DNA from: Paraburkholderia guartelaensis | GTDB taxonomy: Bacteria; Pseudomonadota; Gammaproteobacteria; Burkholderiales; Burkholderiaceae | Assembly: GCF_004353905.1 (NCBI RefSeq) | Contig: NZ_SMOD01000012.1 | Coordinates: 184,632 to 248,631, forward strand | Length of the DNA stretch: 64,000 bases | Reading direction: 5' to 3' | Shown here: one piece after another, positions 16,428-23,927 of the stretch | How positions within the stretch are numbered: position 1 is the first letter of the stretch | Layout of the letters: each line of letters opens with the position of its first letter | Program-made: the position numbers and the translations under genes | The notes under the pieces: model-generated | The model's database searches: none | What the model was told of the DNA's origin: nothing | What the model saw: only the letters and a program-made list of their open reading frames with translations

Positions 16428-17825
16428 TCAGGCCACGCGTGGTCGATGCGAGAGTATGGAAGGCAAATGCCAGTCAGTGTTGCCCTGCAGCTGGTGCGCG
16501 AGACGCAGCAACACGTCCTCGCTCCACGCTCGCCCAATGAGTTGCACGCCAACCGGCATCCCGTTCTCACTCTTGCCCGCAGGCACGCTCATGCCGGGCA
16601 AGCCCAGATAGTTGATGCCGCGCGTCCAGTATGAAAAATTGCCGAAGCGCCGCTCGATTTCACTGGCGTCACCTTCGAGCGTCTCTTCGATGGTGGGCAC
16701 CGCGTAGGGCAGGGCGGGCAACAACAACGCCTGGGCACCGCCGAGATAGCGCTCGACGAACTGCGTCATAAGGGGCGCACGTAAGCGCAGTGCGTCGACA
16801 TAGCGCGTGGCCGGATACAGCAGTCCGCGTTCGAGGCGGCGCAACACCTGCTCGCCATAGTCGCCGCGGCGCTCGCGCAGCCATTTGGCATGAATGGATG
16901 TGGCCTCCGCGCCGAGCATCAGCGTCGCTAGCGCCCCTGTTTCGCGCAAGTCCGGCAAGTCGACCTTGCGGATCGTTGCGCCGCACGAGGCAAACGCTTC
17001 CGCCATGCGCGAGACAGCCGCACGCACTTCTCCCGAAACGGGAGCATCGTCGCCGAATGCGGGGACGGCGATGATGTCGTCGGGCGCCAGTGGCCGTTCG
17101 ATCGCGCCTTCGAATTCGCGCTTTCCAGTCGCAAGGCAATGCGGGTCGAGCGAATCGGCATCCCAGATCGCTTGCAGCATGGAGGCAGCGTCCTGCGCCG
17201 TGCGCGCCAGGACGCCAACGCAGTCCAGACTCGGCGAAAGCGGCATTACGCCTCGCATCGAAATCGCATGCTGAGTGGGCTTGATGCCCGTGACGCCGTT
17301 CACTGCCGCCGGAATGCGTACCGAGCCGCCTGTATCGGAGCCCAGCGCGCCCGCCACGAGGCCGCGCGACACCGCTATGCCGCTGCCGCTGGACGAACCG
17401 CCGCTCACATGCCCTTCGGACCATGCGTTGCGGCCGTGGCCCAGGTGTGCGTTGAAGCCGGTGGGGCTCATTGCGAACTCGGCCATATGCAGGGCGCCGA
17501 GGTCGGTTGCGCCTGCCGCGTCCAGACGCTGCAGCACTATAGCGGTATGCGAGGCACGATGCCCCGCCAGGATGCGGCTGCCGCATTCGCTCAGTTCTCC
17601 CGCCCGGAAGAACATATCCTTATGCGCAAGCGGCGCGCCGTTCAACCGGCCTGCCTGCAGGCCTTCTTCGCGTTGGCTGTCGACGGCGCGCGCTTGCTCC
17701 AATGCGGCCGCCTCGCGCAGCCGGACAAAGCCGCCACGCTCACCCGCTTGCGCCGCTTCGCGCAGCGCGTGCGCCGTGCGCTGCTCGCAGGTTTGCGTCG
17801 GAAGCGGGAATACCTCAGCGCGCAT
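16428..17825 (-). CDS. Amidase signature family amidohydrolase
   Basis: This 465-residue enzyme has the amidase Lys-cisSer-Ser triad: Lys69 in LAHKDMF, the serine cluster SGGSSSGSG near 141-149, and nucleophile Ser168 in SDTGGSVRIPA. Length is normal. It is cytosolic and hydrolyses an amide or carbamoyl bond of unknown substrate. The start at 17825 is chosen because the preceding small gene ends inside it (11-base overlap) and because upstream in-frame sequence is arginine-rich and not protein-like. AtzE- and GatA-type amidases are commonly paired with small helper subunits, which the upstream gene may supply. Confidence 0.87.
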   Translation of the reverse strand: MRAEVFPLPTQTCEQRTAHALREAAQAGERGGFVRLREAAALEQARAVDSQREEGLQAGRLNGAPLAHKDMFFRAGELSECGSRILAGHRASHTAIVLQRLDAAGATDLGALHMAEFAMSPTGFNAHLGHGRNAWSEGHVSGGSSSGSGIAVSRGLVAGALGSDTGGSVRIPAAVNGVTGIKPTQHAISMRGVMPLSPSLDCVGVLARTAQDAASMLQAIWDADSLDPHCLATGKREFEGAIERPLAPDDIIAVPAFGDDAPVSGEVRAAVSRMAEAFASCGATIRKVDLPDLRETGALATLMLGAEATSIHAKWLRERRGDYGEQVLRRLERGLLYPATRYVDALRLRAPLMTQFVERYLGGAQALLLPALPYAVPTIEETLEGDASEIERRFGNFSYWTRGINYLGLPGMSVPAGKSENGMPVGVQLIGRAWSEDVLLRLAHQLQGNTDWHLPSILSHRPRVA

Positions 17826-18033
17826 GTCCGGGCTCCGTCTGTTGCAGCGCGTGCGCGAAGGCGTCGGCGTCGATCCAGTCGAGCGATTGCGCCGCGTCGG
17901 CGACCGCCTGCACCGTAGCGTGTGCCGCCTCCACCAGCGTAGCAGCGTGGGCGACGGTGAGCGGCGCGGCACCGAAGTGCTCCGCCCACGCTTGCGCGCC
18001 GGCGTTGAAATGCGTGAGACTTTCATTGGACAT
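17815..18033 (-). CDS. Small protein preceding the amidase, possible AtzG/GatC-like partner
   Basis: A 72-residue acidic, alanine-rich helical protein (MSNESLTHFNAGAQAWAEHF...). Its stop overlaps the amidase start by 11 bases, which implies translational coupling. No domain is recognised with certainty. Small proteins encoded directly before AtzE-type amidases (AtzG, DUF4089) or GatA (GatC) act as stabilising subunits, and size and position fit that scheme. The sequence itself does not carry a clear GatC motif. A role as an amidase partner is therefore inference from position. Confidence 0.6.
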   Translation of the reverse strand: MSNESLTHFNAGAQAWAEHFGAAPLTVAHAATLVEAAHATVQAVADAAQSLDWIDADAFAHALQQTEPGHAR

Positions 18034-18068
18034 GCCAATTCCCCTGCGATCGCAGCTACCCAGTGAAT

Positions 18069-18578
18069 TCAGTCACCGACTCCGTGCCCACGCTTCGGAA
18101 TCAGTGCGCTGCGCACGAAGTCCATCACCTGCACGCCGTTCTGGTTGAACGCACGCGTATGCACAGTGACGATGCCCTGGGTGGGACGGGAACGCGACTC
18201 GCGCTTCTCGAGTACTTCGGACTCCGCATAAAGCGTGTCGCCGCAGAACACGGGGGCCGTGAGATTGATTTCTTTCCAGCCGAGATTCGCAATGGCCTTG
18301 CCGCTCACGTCGTTGACCGTCATGCCGAGCACGATGGCCACGGTCAGGCCGCTATTGACGAGCAGTTGGCCGAATTCGCTCTTTGCGGCATGAGCGGCGT
18401 CGCAATGCATGGGATGAAAGTTCATCGTCAGGAGCGAAAAATGAATGTTGTCGGCCTCCGTGATCGTGCGCCCAGGCCGGTGCTCGTAAATGTCCCCGAT
18501 TTCGAAGTCTTCCAGGTAGCGCCCGTAGCTGGCGCGGATACGGCGCGTTTCGCCAATCTGCTCTCGTTTCACGTCCAT
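18069..18578 (-). CDS. MaoC family acyl-CoA hydratase, putative itaconyl/mesaconyl-CoA hydratase
   Basis: A 169-residue hot-dog protein. RYLEDFEIGDIYEHRPGRTI opens the domain, and the hydratase region reads TEADNIHFSLLTMNFHPMHCD (about 40-60), where NFHPMH replaces the DFNPLH of R-specific enoyl-CoA hydratases. This variant is common in hydratases acting on C4-C5 dicarboxyl-CoA esters. With the CoA-transferase and CitE lyase of the same operon it would form an itaconate or mesaconate route. The ATG at 18578 is preferred over 18665, which would run back through the 18621-18640 dyad. It is the first gene of the operon. Confidence 0.85.
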   Translation of the reverse strand: MDVKREQIGETRRIRASYGRYLEDFEIGDIYEHRPGRTITEADNIHFSLLTMNFHPMHCDAAHAAKSEFGQLLVNSGLTVAIVLGMTVNDVSGKAIANLGWKEINLTAPVFCGDTLYAESEVLEKRESRSRPTQGIVTVHTRAFNQNGVQVMDFVRSALIPKRGHGVGD

Positions 18579-18620
18579 TGCCTGCGTCTCCGGTTTCAAT
18601 CGACTTTGTTCGGTGATTGT

Positions 18621-18640
18621 TACTTTGTACGGACAAAGTA
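18621..18640. promoter_or_regulatory. Perfect 8-bp dyad upstream of the hydratase operon, candidate GntR operator
   Basis: TACTTTGT (18621-18628) and ACAAAGTA (18633-18640) form a perfect inverted repeat around ACGG. A further half-site, ACTTTGTTCGG, occurs 19 bases away at 18603-18613 in direct orientation to ACTTTGTACGG. The site lies 43 bases upstream of the hydratase start codon, where a repressor would control the whole minus-strand unit. The operon-encoded GntR regulator is the obvious candidate, but binding is unproven. Confidence 0.5.
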
Positions 18641-18830
18641 TCCGGCGAAGAAAAACGCCTGTCAAGGCGCAGGATTAAGGAATTCATCCAGGGTTTATGC
18701 GGGTGGATGAACCTTTGCCAGCTCAATCAACCCGCGAAGCCCATGTGCGATTTCGCGAGCAAGCGATGATGCGGTTGGCCGCTGGCCTGAACTCACTTCG
18801 GCGTCCGATGCCGATTGACGGGCACGTAGC

Positions 18831-19301
18831 TCAGGCGATTGGGTTCCATGGCCAGCCTGTTTTCATCGCAGGCATAGATGACGTTCTGCCGTTCTCGTCG
18901 TCACGCTTGTTCGACCGTGTTGAGGCGAGTGTCGTGTTGTCGAGCTCGAGTCCAAACCAGCTGACCTTCTGCCTGACGTAGGCGGCATAAGATGCCCAGC
19001 CTTGCGGATCGTCCGCGAAGAGCTCGCGCTGCACTGTCGCGGCAAGCCCAATGCGATCGAGTTCGGTCTCCAATAGCGCCTTTGGCCAGCTCGCATAGGC
19101 ACTTGCGGCCCGTTCGAGAAAATCTCTCGCTCGAATGCTCGGTGACATCTGCTGAAGAAAGGGCAGCGCCTGCAACGAAGGCTCGCGCGACGCAAGGTGC
19201 GCAACGGGCGAAAAGGATTGAGTCGCGCCGACGTTGCGCATCGCTTCGAGAACATCACCAAGGTGCAGCAACAGTTCGCGCCGGTCGAATCGGTCGTCCA
19301 C
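18831..19301 (-). CDS. Hypothetical protein, uncertain 5' end
   Basis: A 156-residue protein from a GTG at 19301. The composition and helices (DRRELLLHLGDVLEAM, ARDFLERAASAYASWPKALLETEL) look protein-like. The frame stays open upstream of the GTG to about 19426 and reads like protein (APLIPSSPFPRHAPYA, then GEHDLERIV), but it holds no ATG and ends in a TAA. The real start is therefore unclear, and the gene may be a 5'-truncated remnant. No family is recognised. The C-terminal 20 residues are low in hydrophobics and could be read-through past a lost stop. Confidence 0.45.
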   Translation of the reverse strand: MDDRFDRRELLLHLGDVLEAMRNVGATQSFSPVAHLASREPSLQALPFLQQMSPSIRARDFLERAASAYASWPKALLETELDRIGLAATVQRELFADDPQGWASYAAYVRQKVSWFGLELDNTTLASTRSNKRDDENGRTSSMPAMKTGWPWNPIA

Positions 19302-19575
19302 AATACGTTCCAGGTCGTGTTCCCCGGCGGAGGCGTACGGCGCGTGCCGGGGAAAGGGTGATGAGGGTATCAGCGGTGCGTTTCGGCAAGCGATCGCCGT
19401 GCCCGCACGAGAAGTTTACCGGCTCATCGTGCACAGAACGTTTCGAGTTGTATCCGTGAGCCTGTCCCTTTAAGAGGCCAGGCTCACGGGGCTGTTGCCG
19501 CCGACGCCAAACCGAACCCGTTGCCGACAAGTCGATGCGCCGGCCGACGAATTCGACCGTGTAGTTCCACGCAGG

Positions 19576-19797
19576 TCAGTGCTTGTGCACCACCTTTTCC
19601 AGTCCGTCGGCGGGTTGCACCGCGTGTTGACCGGTCTGCTCGCTTTCGACCTCGTAATACGGGTCGTCCTTCGACGCGGCGACAATGTGACCGTCCAGTT
19701 CCGTATCCCTGATGATCCGGCGGACGACCGTGCCTGTCGTCATGCCTTCCGGGGTGTTCCACGTGACGCGATCGCCTGTTTTGAGTCGATGGGACAT
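19576..19797 (-). CDS. DUF2945 family protein (hypervirulence-associated TUDOR domain)
   Basis: A 73-residue protein reading MSHRLKTGDRVTWNTPEG, then MTTGTVVRRI and DDPYYEVESEQTGQHA. A short SH3-like barrel opening with GDxVxWN, then G-x-V and a later YxVxS strand, ending in a HAVQPxxLE/K segment, is the DUF2945 pattern. Members are small cytosolic proteins of unknown function, common in Burkholderiales and fungi. It stands alone between the hypothetical gene at 18831 and the isocitrate lyase terminator. Confidence 0.8.
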   Translation of the reverse strand: MSHRLKTGDRVTWNTPEGMTTGTVVRRIIRDTELDGHIVAASKDDPYYEVESEQTGQHAVQPADGLEKVVHKH

Positions 19798-19964
19798 GAT
19801 TGTGCGCTCCGGTGGTTGAATCCCCGTTATCGCCGCATTCCTCGTTCCTGAGGGCGGGTCATTCCCGTGGTATGGGGCCAGTGATGCTCGAGGACATTGC
19901 GCAGGAGAACTATCTTCTCAGATCGTGAAAGCACAGCGCATCGTGACAGGCTCGCCGGATAAAA

Positions 19965-19994
19965 AAAACGCCAACCCGTATGGGTTGGCGTTTT
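19965..19994 (-). terminator. Rho-independent terminator of isocitrate lyase
   Basis: Perfect 13-bp arms AAAACGCCAACCC (19965-19977) and GGGTTGGCGTTTT (19982-19994) enclose the loop GTAT. On the minus strand the hairpin is followed by a run of eight T residues (19961-19968 in plus-strand A). It begins 18 bases after the isocitrate lyase stop. It is the clearest terminator in the window. Confidence 0.93.
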
Positions 19995-20012
19995 ACGTGG
20001 GGCTGACGAATA

Positions 20013-21593
20013 TCAGAACTGATTCATCGTGTTGTCCTTACCCGCCGCTTTCAGCGCCGCTTCGCCGCTGAAATACTCCTTGTGGTCGTCGCCGATATCC
20101 GAGCCGGACATGTTCTGGTGCTTGACGCAGGCGATGCCTTGACGGATCTCCTTGCGCTGCACGCCAGCCACATAACCCAGCATGCCCTGGTCACCGAAGT
20201 ATTCCTTGGCGAGGTTGTCGGTCGACAGCGCTGCGGTGTGGTACGTCGGCAGCGTAATCAGGTGATGGAAGATACCGGCTTCGCGCGACGCATCGGCCTG
20301 GAAGGTGCGGATCTTTTCGTCGGCGGCCTTCGCCAGTTCGGTCTCGTCGTATTCCACGCTCATCAGCTGGGCGCGGTCGTATGCCGACACGTCCTTGCCC
20401 GCGGCCTTCATCGCGTCGTACGCCTGCTGGCGGAAGTTCAGCGTCCAGTTGAACGACGGACTGTTGTTATACACGAGCTTCGCGTTCGGGATGACCTTGC
20501 GAATCTCGTTGACCATGCCGGCGATCTGCGCGATATGCGGCTTTTCGGTTTCGATCCACAGCAGGTCAGCGCCGTTTTGCAGCGAGGTAATGCAATCGAG
20601 GACGCAGCGTGCTTCGCCCGTGCCGGCGCGGAACTGGAACAGGTTGCTCGGCAGGCGCTTCGGACGCAGCAGCTTGCCGTCACGCTTGATGACGACGTCA
20701 CCATTGCCCAGTGCGTCGGTCGAGATTTCGTCGCAATCGAGGAACGAGTTGTATTGGTCGCCCAGGTCGCCCGGCGTGTGGGTCACGGCGATCTGCTTGG
20801 TCAGGCCGGCGCCCAGCGAGTCGGTGCGGCACACGATGATGCCGTCGTCCACGCCCAGTTCGAGGAAGGCGTAGCGGATCGCGCGGACCTTGGCCAGGAA
20901 GTCCTCGTGCGGCACGGTGACCTTGCCGTCCTGGTGGCCGCACTGCTTCTCGTCGGACACCTGGTTTTCGATCTGGATGCAGCATGCGCCCGCTTCGATG
21001 AACTGCTTGGCCAGCAGGTAGGTGGCTTCCGCGTTGCCGAAACCTGCGTCGATGTCGGCGATGATCGGCACGACGTGGGTGACGTGGTTGTCGATCTTCT
21101 CCTGGATGGCGGCCTTGGCAGCGCCTTCAGCCGCATCCAGCTGGCGGAACAGGCCGCCCAGTTCGCGGGCGTCGGCCTGGCGCAGGAAGGTGTACAGCTC
21201 GCGGATCAGCGCGCTGACGGAGGTTTTCTCGTGCATCGACTGGTCCGGCAGCGGGCCGAACTCGGAGCGCAGCGCTGCGACCATCCAGCCGGACAGGTAA
21301 AGGTAGCGGCGCTCGGTGCTGTTGAAGTGCTTCTTGATGGAGATCATCTTCTGCTGGCCGATGAAGCCGTGCCAGCATCCCAGCGACTGGGTGTACCTGG
21401 CCGGGTCGGCATCGTAGGCAGCCATGTCGGCGCGCATGATCTTCGCGGTGTATCTGGCGATGTCCAGGCCCGTCTTGAACTTGTTCTGGGCACGCATGCG
21501 TGCGGCGGATTCGGGGTTGATGGCATTCCAGGCGCTGCCTTGTTTCTCCTTCAAATCTGCCACTGCCTTGATGTCGTCTTGGTACTGAGCCAT
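20013..21593 (-). CDS. aceA: Isocitrate lyase (long type)
   Basis: This 526-residue enzyme cleaves isocitrate to succinate and glyoxylate, the first step of the glyoxylate shunt. The active-site loop EKQCGHQ (Cys218) corresponds to the KKCGH signature. Also present are WHGFIGQQ, PIIADIDAGFGN for Mg/glyoxylate binding and the NNSPSFNWTLNF segment. The length places it in the long subgroup typified by P. aeruginosa rather than the ~435-residue E. coli type. AGGAG six bases before the ATG fixes the start. It is monocistronic, with a strong terminator downstream and a perfect palindrome upstream. Itaconate is a classical inhibitor of this enzyme, which makes the putative itaconate cluster 1.4 kb away notable. 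Confidence 0.95.
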   Translation of the reverse strand: MAQYQDDIKAVADLKEKQGSAWNAINPESAARMRAQNKFKTGLDIARYTAKIMRADMAAYDADPARYTQSLGCWHGFIGQQKMISIKKHFNSTERRYLYLSGWMVAALRSEFGPLPDQSMHEKTSVSALIRELYTFLRQADARELGGLFRQLDAAEGAAKAAIQEKIDNHVTHVVPIIADIDAGFGNAEATYLLAKQFIEAGACCIQIENQVSDEKQCGHQDGKVTVPHEDFLAKVRAIRYAFLELGVDDGIIVCRTDSLGAGLTKQIAVTHTPGDLGDQYNSFLDCDEISTDALGNGDVVIKRDGKLLRPKRLPSNLFQFRAGTGEARCVLDCITSLQNGADLLWIETEKPHIAQIAGMVNEIRKVIPNAKLVYNNSPSFNWTLNFRQQAYDAMKAAGKDVSAYDRAQLMSVEYDETELAKAADEKIRTFQADASREAGIFHHLITLPTYHTAALSTDNLAKEYFGDQGMLGYVAGVQRKEIRQGIACVKHQNMSGSDIGDDHKEYFSGEAALKAAGKDNTMNQF

Positions 21594-21705
21594 GTCTATC
21601 TCCTGAGAGCGAAGCGCATTTGGATAAAGGATTCAGCGTGCCGCTGCGTACGTCGAAGCGAACTGCATGACTCAATTGTAGGGTTTCCTTGATGCGTCGC
21701 AGCAA

Positions 21706-21721
21706 TGTCTTATATAAGACA
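21706..21721. promoter_or_regulatory. 16-bp perfect palindrome in the isocitrate lyase promoter region
   Basis: TGTCTTATATAAGACA is a perfect palindrome 113 bases upstream of the isocitrate lyase start, in an AT-rich stretch. The gap 21594-21916 holds only this promoter region and no convincing gene. Symmetry and position suggest an operator for a dimeric repressor of the glyoxylate shunt, such as a GntR-type protein. No regulator gene is adjacent. Confidence 0.5.
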
Positions 21722-21916
21722 TATGACTTATTTATCCGTTATTTATCAATGAGATAGCCAACAATTTTTGCGCTGTAGAACATGTTTTCATAAAGCGGAA
21801 TGGCGCGGCTCCGGGAATTTGAGATGGATTCCACAATGTGAAGTGCGCTTTCGGTTGCCGGGGCAGGGGGCCGAGGCCTCGAATTCGAGCCTGGCGCCCC
21901 TAGCCGCCGATGCGAG

Positions 21917-22345
21917 CTACATCGTCTTTAATGCAGCAGCTTCCGGTCCACTCAGATAGAGATCGCGGAATCGCTCGTCTACGCGCTCCCACATCAGCGT
22001 CGAAAACAACAGCGCTGCCTTGAGCGGCCGATGATTGATGACGACCGAATCGGTTTCGCCGTTTTGGTTCAGGTGCGCGACGACCACGGTCTCGATGGGC
22101 TCTCCCTGGATCTGCGACCGGTAGGACTCCAGGTACAGGCTGTCGCCGATTTTCCCCTTGTAACTGTGATGCTGGAATTCATAGAGAGAAACGGCGTGCT
22201 TGATCACGGAAAGGATGTCTGCGCGGCCTTCTATCGGTCGCTTCAGTACGGTCGCCTCCAGCGTTGCATTTTCTGCCAGTCTTGCCAGCCAAAGCGGCGG
22301 CGCGTTTTCGGGCGCCATCACAGGCGCGGTGTCGTTGAATTTCAT
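21917..22345 (-). CDS. NTF2-like (SnoaL-type) protein
   Basis: A 142-residue protein from the ATG at 22345 (MKFNDTAPVMAPENAPP). The N-terminal helix WLARLAENATLEATV, a strand-rich core (FQHHSYKGKIGDSLYLESY, ETVVVAHLNQNGETDSVVINHRPL) and the overall length fit an NTF2/SnoaL-like cone fold. Upstream frame sequence to 22588 is antisense to the epoxide hydrolase end and is not coding. It follows the epoxide hydrolase gene by 70 bases, so co-transcription is likely. Whether it is an enzyme or a binding protein is unknown. Confidence 0.65.
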   Translation of the reverse strand: MKFNDTAPVMAPENAPPLWLARLAENATLEATVLKRPIEGRADILSVIKHAVSLYEFQHHSYKGKIGDSLYLESYRSQIQGEPIETVVVAHLNQNGETDSVVINHRPLKAALLFSTLMWERVDERFRDLYLSGPEAAALKTM

Positions 22346-22415
22346 GTCGATGGTTCCTTCGGTTTCAGGGAGGTGCCGGGAGTCGCGTCCCGGCGCAGCA
22401 CAGACGGCTCGCGCG

Positions 22416-23774
22416 TTATTGCTGGCGCAGCGGTCGCAAACCCGCTCGCACCTCTTGCGCGAACAGTTGCGGCTGTTCCCACGCCGCGAAGTGACCGCCC
22501 TTGTCGGGCCGGTTGTAATAGATGAGGTCGTGATAGGCGCGCTCGGTCCAGCTGCGCGGCGCCTGATAGTTCTCGCGTGGGAACACACTCACTGCGGCGG
22601 GCACCGATACGTCGGCGGCGGCCAGGAAGTTGAAGTGCGACTCCCAGTAGAAGCGCGCGGCTGAGATGCCCGTGTTCGTCAGCCAGTAGAGCGTGATGTC
22701 GTCGAGCACGTCGTCGCGCGTCATCGCTCCCGACGATTCGCCGTTGACGTCGCGTCCGTACACGGCCGAGGTGAGCGCCGCAGCCGGCTGGATATAGCCG
22801 TCGCCGTGATCGAGCAGCCAGCTCGCCAGCGCGATCGGCGAATCCGAGAGCCCATAGAGCGTCTGTGGACGCGTGGCCTGTTCGATCGCGTAGGCGCGCC
22901 GCAATTTGGCTGCGCTCGCGAGCTGCTCGTAGGCGTGCTTTTCGTCGTCGCTGAGATTGGCCGGCGGAGGCGAGCCGGCTTGCAGCGCCTTGACGATTTC
23001 GGGCGGAATCGTCGCCGGGAAATTCACGTGAATGCCGAGCAGTTCCGGCGGCGCCTGCTTGGCCATCACGTTGGCGACGATGCCGCCCAGGTCCCCGCCT
23101 TGCGCGGCGAACTTCTCGTAGCCAAGCCGCTTCATCAGCACGACCCACGCACGCGCGGTCCGCTCGGGACCCCAGCCCACCTCGGTCGGCCTGGCCGAGA
23201 AGCCGTAGCCCGGCAGCGACGGAATCACGAGGTGAAAGGCGTCTGAGGCGCTCGCGCCGTAGGCCGTGGGATTGGTCAGCGGATCGATGATCTTGAACTG
23301 TTCGATGACGGAGCCCGGCCAGCCGTGCGTCACGATGAGCGGCATCGCGTTCTCGTGTTTCGAGCGCACATGTATGAAGTGGATGTCGAGTCCGTCGATT
23401 TCGGTTACGAAGTTCGGCAGCGAGTTCAGTTTCGCTTCGCAGCGGCGCCAGTCGTAATCGGTCGACCAGTGGCGCGCGACCTCCTGCATCATCGCGAGCG
23501 GCACGCCTTGCGATTCGTCGTTCACGGTCTCCTTGTCGGGCCAGCGCGTGGCCTTGATGCGGCGACGAAGATCGACGAGCTGCGCTTCGGGCACGTGCAC
23601 GCGCAGCGGACGAATCGCGGTCTTGTCGCCGTTCGGTGCGGATTTGACTTCCGTGATGCCCTGCAGGGTTTGCGAGAACGCCAGCTGGCTAAGCGAAGCT
23701 GCTGCCACGGCCGCCGCGGTGGCGCCCATGAAGCGGCGGCGTGACGGCGACGGGATGAGAAGTTCGTCAGACAT
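22416..23774 (-). CDS. Epoxide hydrolase with N-terminal EHN domain, Tat-exported
   Basis: A 452-residue alpha/beta-hydrolase. The leader SRRRFMGATAAAVAAASLS is a twin-arginine signal. The EHN domain follows (IRPLRVHVPEAQLVDLRRRI, ATRWPD), typical of microsomal-type epoxide hydrolases. The oxyanion motif HGWPGS is at 150-155, the nucleophile Asp228 is in QGGDLGG, and the catalytic His428 is in KGGHFAAWE. Export of an epoxide hydrolase suggests hydrolysis of an extracytoplasmic epoxide or a different substrate. It belongs to a minus-strand group with the NmrA-like gene upstream and the NTF2-like gene downstream. Confidence 0.9.
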   Translation of the reverse strand: MSDELLIPSPSRRRFMGATAAAVAAASLSQLAFSQTLQGITEVKSAPNGDKTAIRPLRVHVPEAQLVDLRRRIKATRWPDKETVNDESQGVPLAMMQEVARHWSTDYDWRRCEAKLNSLPNFVTEIDGLDIHFIHVRSKHENAMPLIVTHGWPGSVIEQFKIIDPLTNPTAYGASASDAFHLVIPSLPGYGFSARPTEVGWGPERTARAWVVLMKRLGYEKFAAQGGDLGGIVANVMAKQAPPELLGIHVNFPATIPPEIVKALQAGSPPPANLSDDEKHAYEQLASAAKLRRAYAIEQATRPQTLYGLSDSPIALASWLLDHGDGYIQPAAALTSAVYGRDVNGESSGAMTRDDVLDDITLYWLTNTGISAARFYWESHFNFLAAADVSVPAAVSVFPRENYQAPRSWTERAYHDLIYYNRPDKGGHFAAWEQPQLFAQEVRAGLRPLRQQ

Positions 23775-23927
23775 AGGTACTCCGTTTTTCTGGTCTTGGA
23801 GGCAGAGCGCACGTGGATGCTTCGCAATACCAAGCGTAGTCGTGCTGGCGCGCGCGTGCGCCGCAGTTGCGCGTCGCTCGCCAACGGGATTCGTGCCGGA
23901 TGTCCCGGCACATAAACATGCGTCGCA

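Noticed and set aside
20082..21692. 536-codon open frame opposite the isocitrate lyase gene
   Set aside because: It is the mirror of a strongly coding GC-rich gene. Its composition (long Val/Gly/Asp/Arg runs, no motif) is typical of antisense shadows, and the isocitrate lyase reading has the active-site KQCGH.
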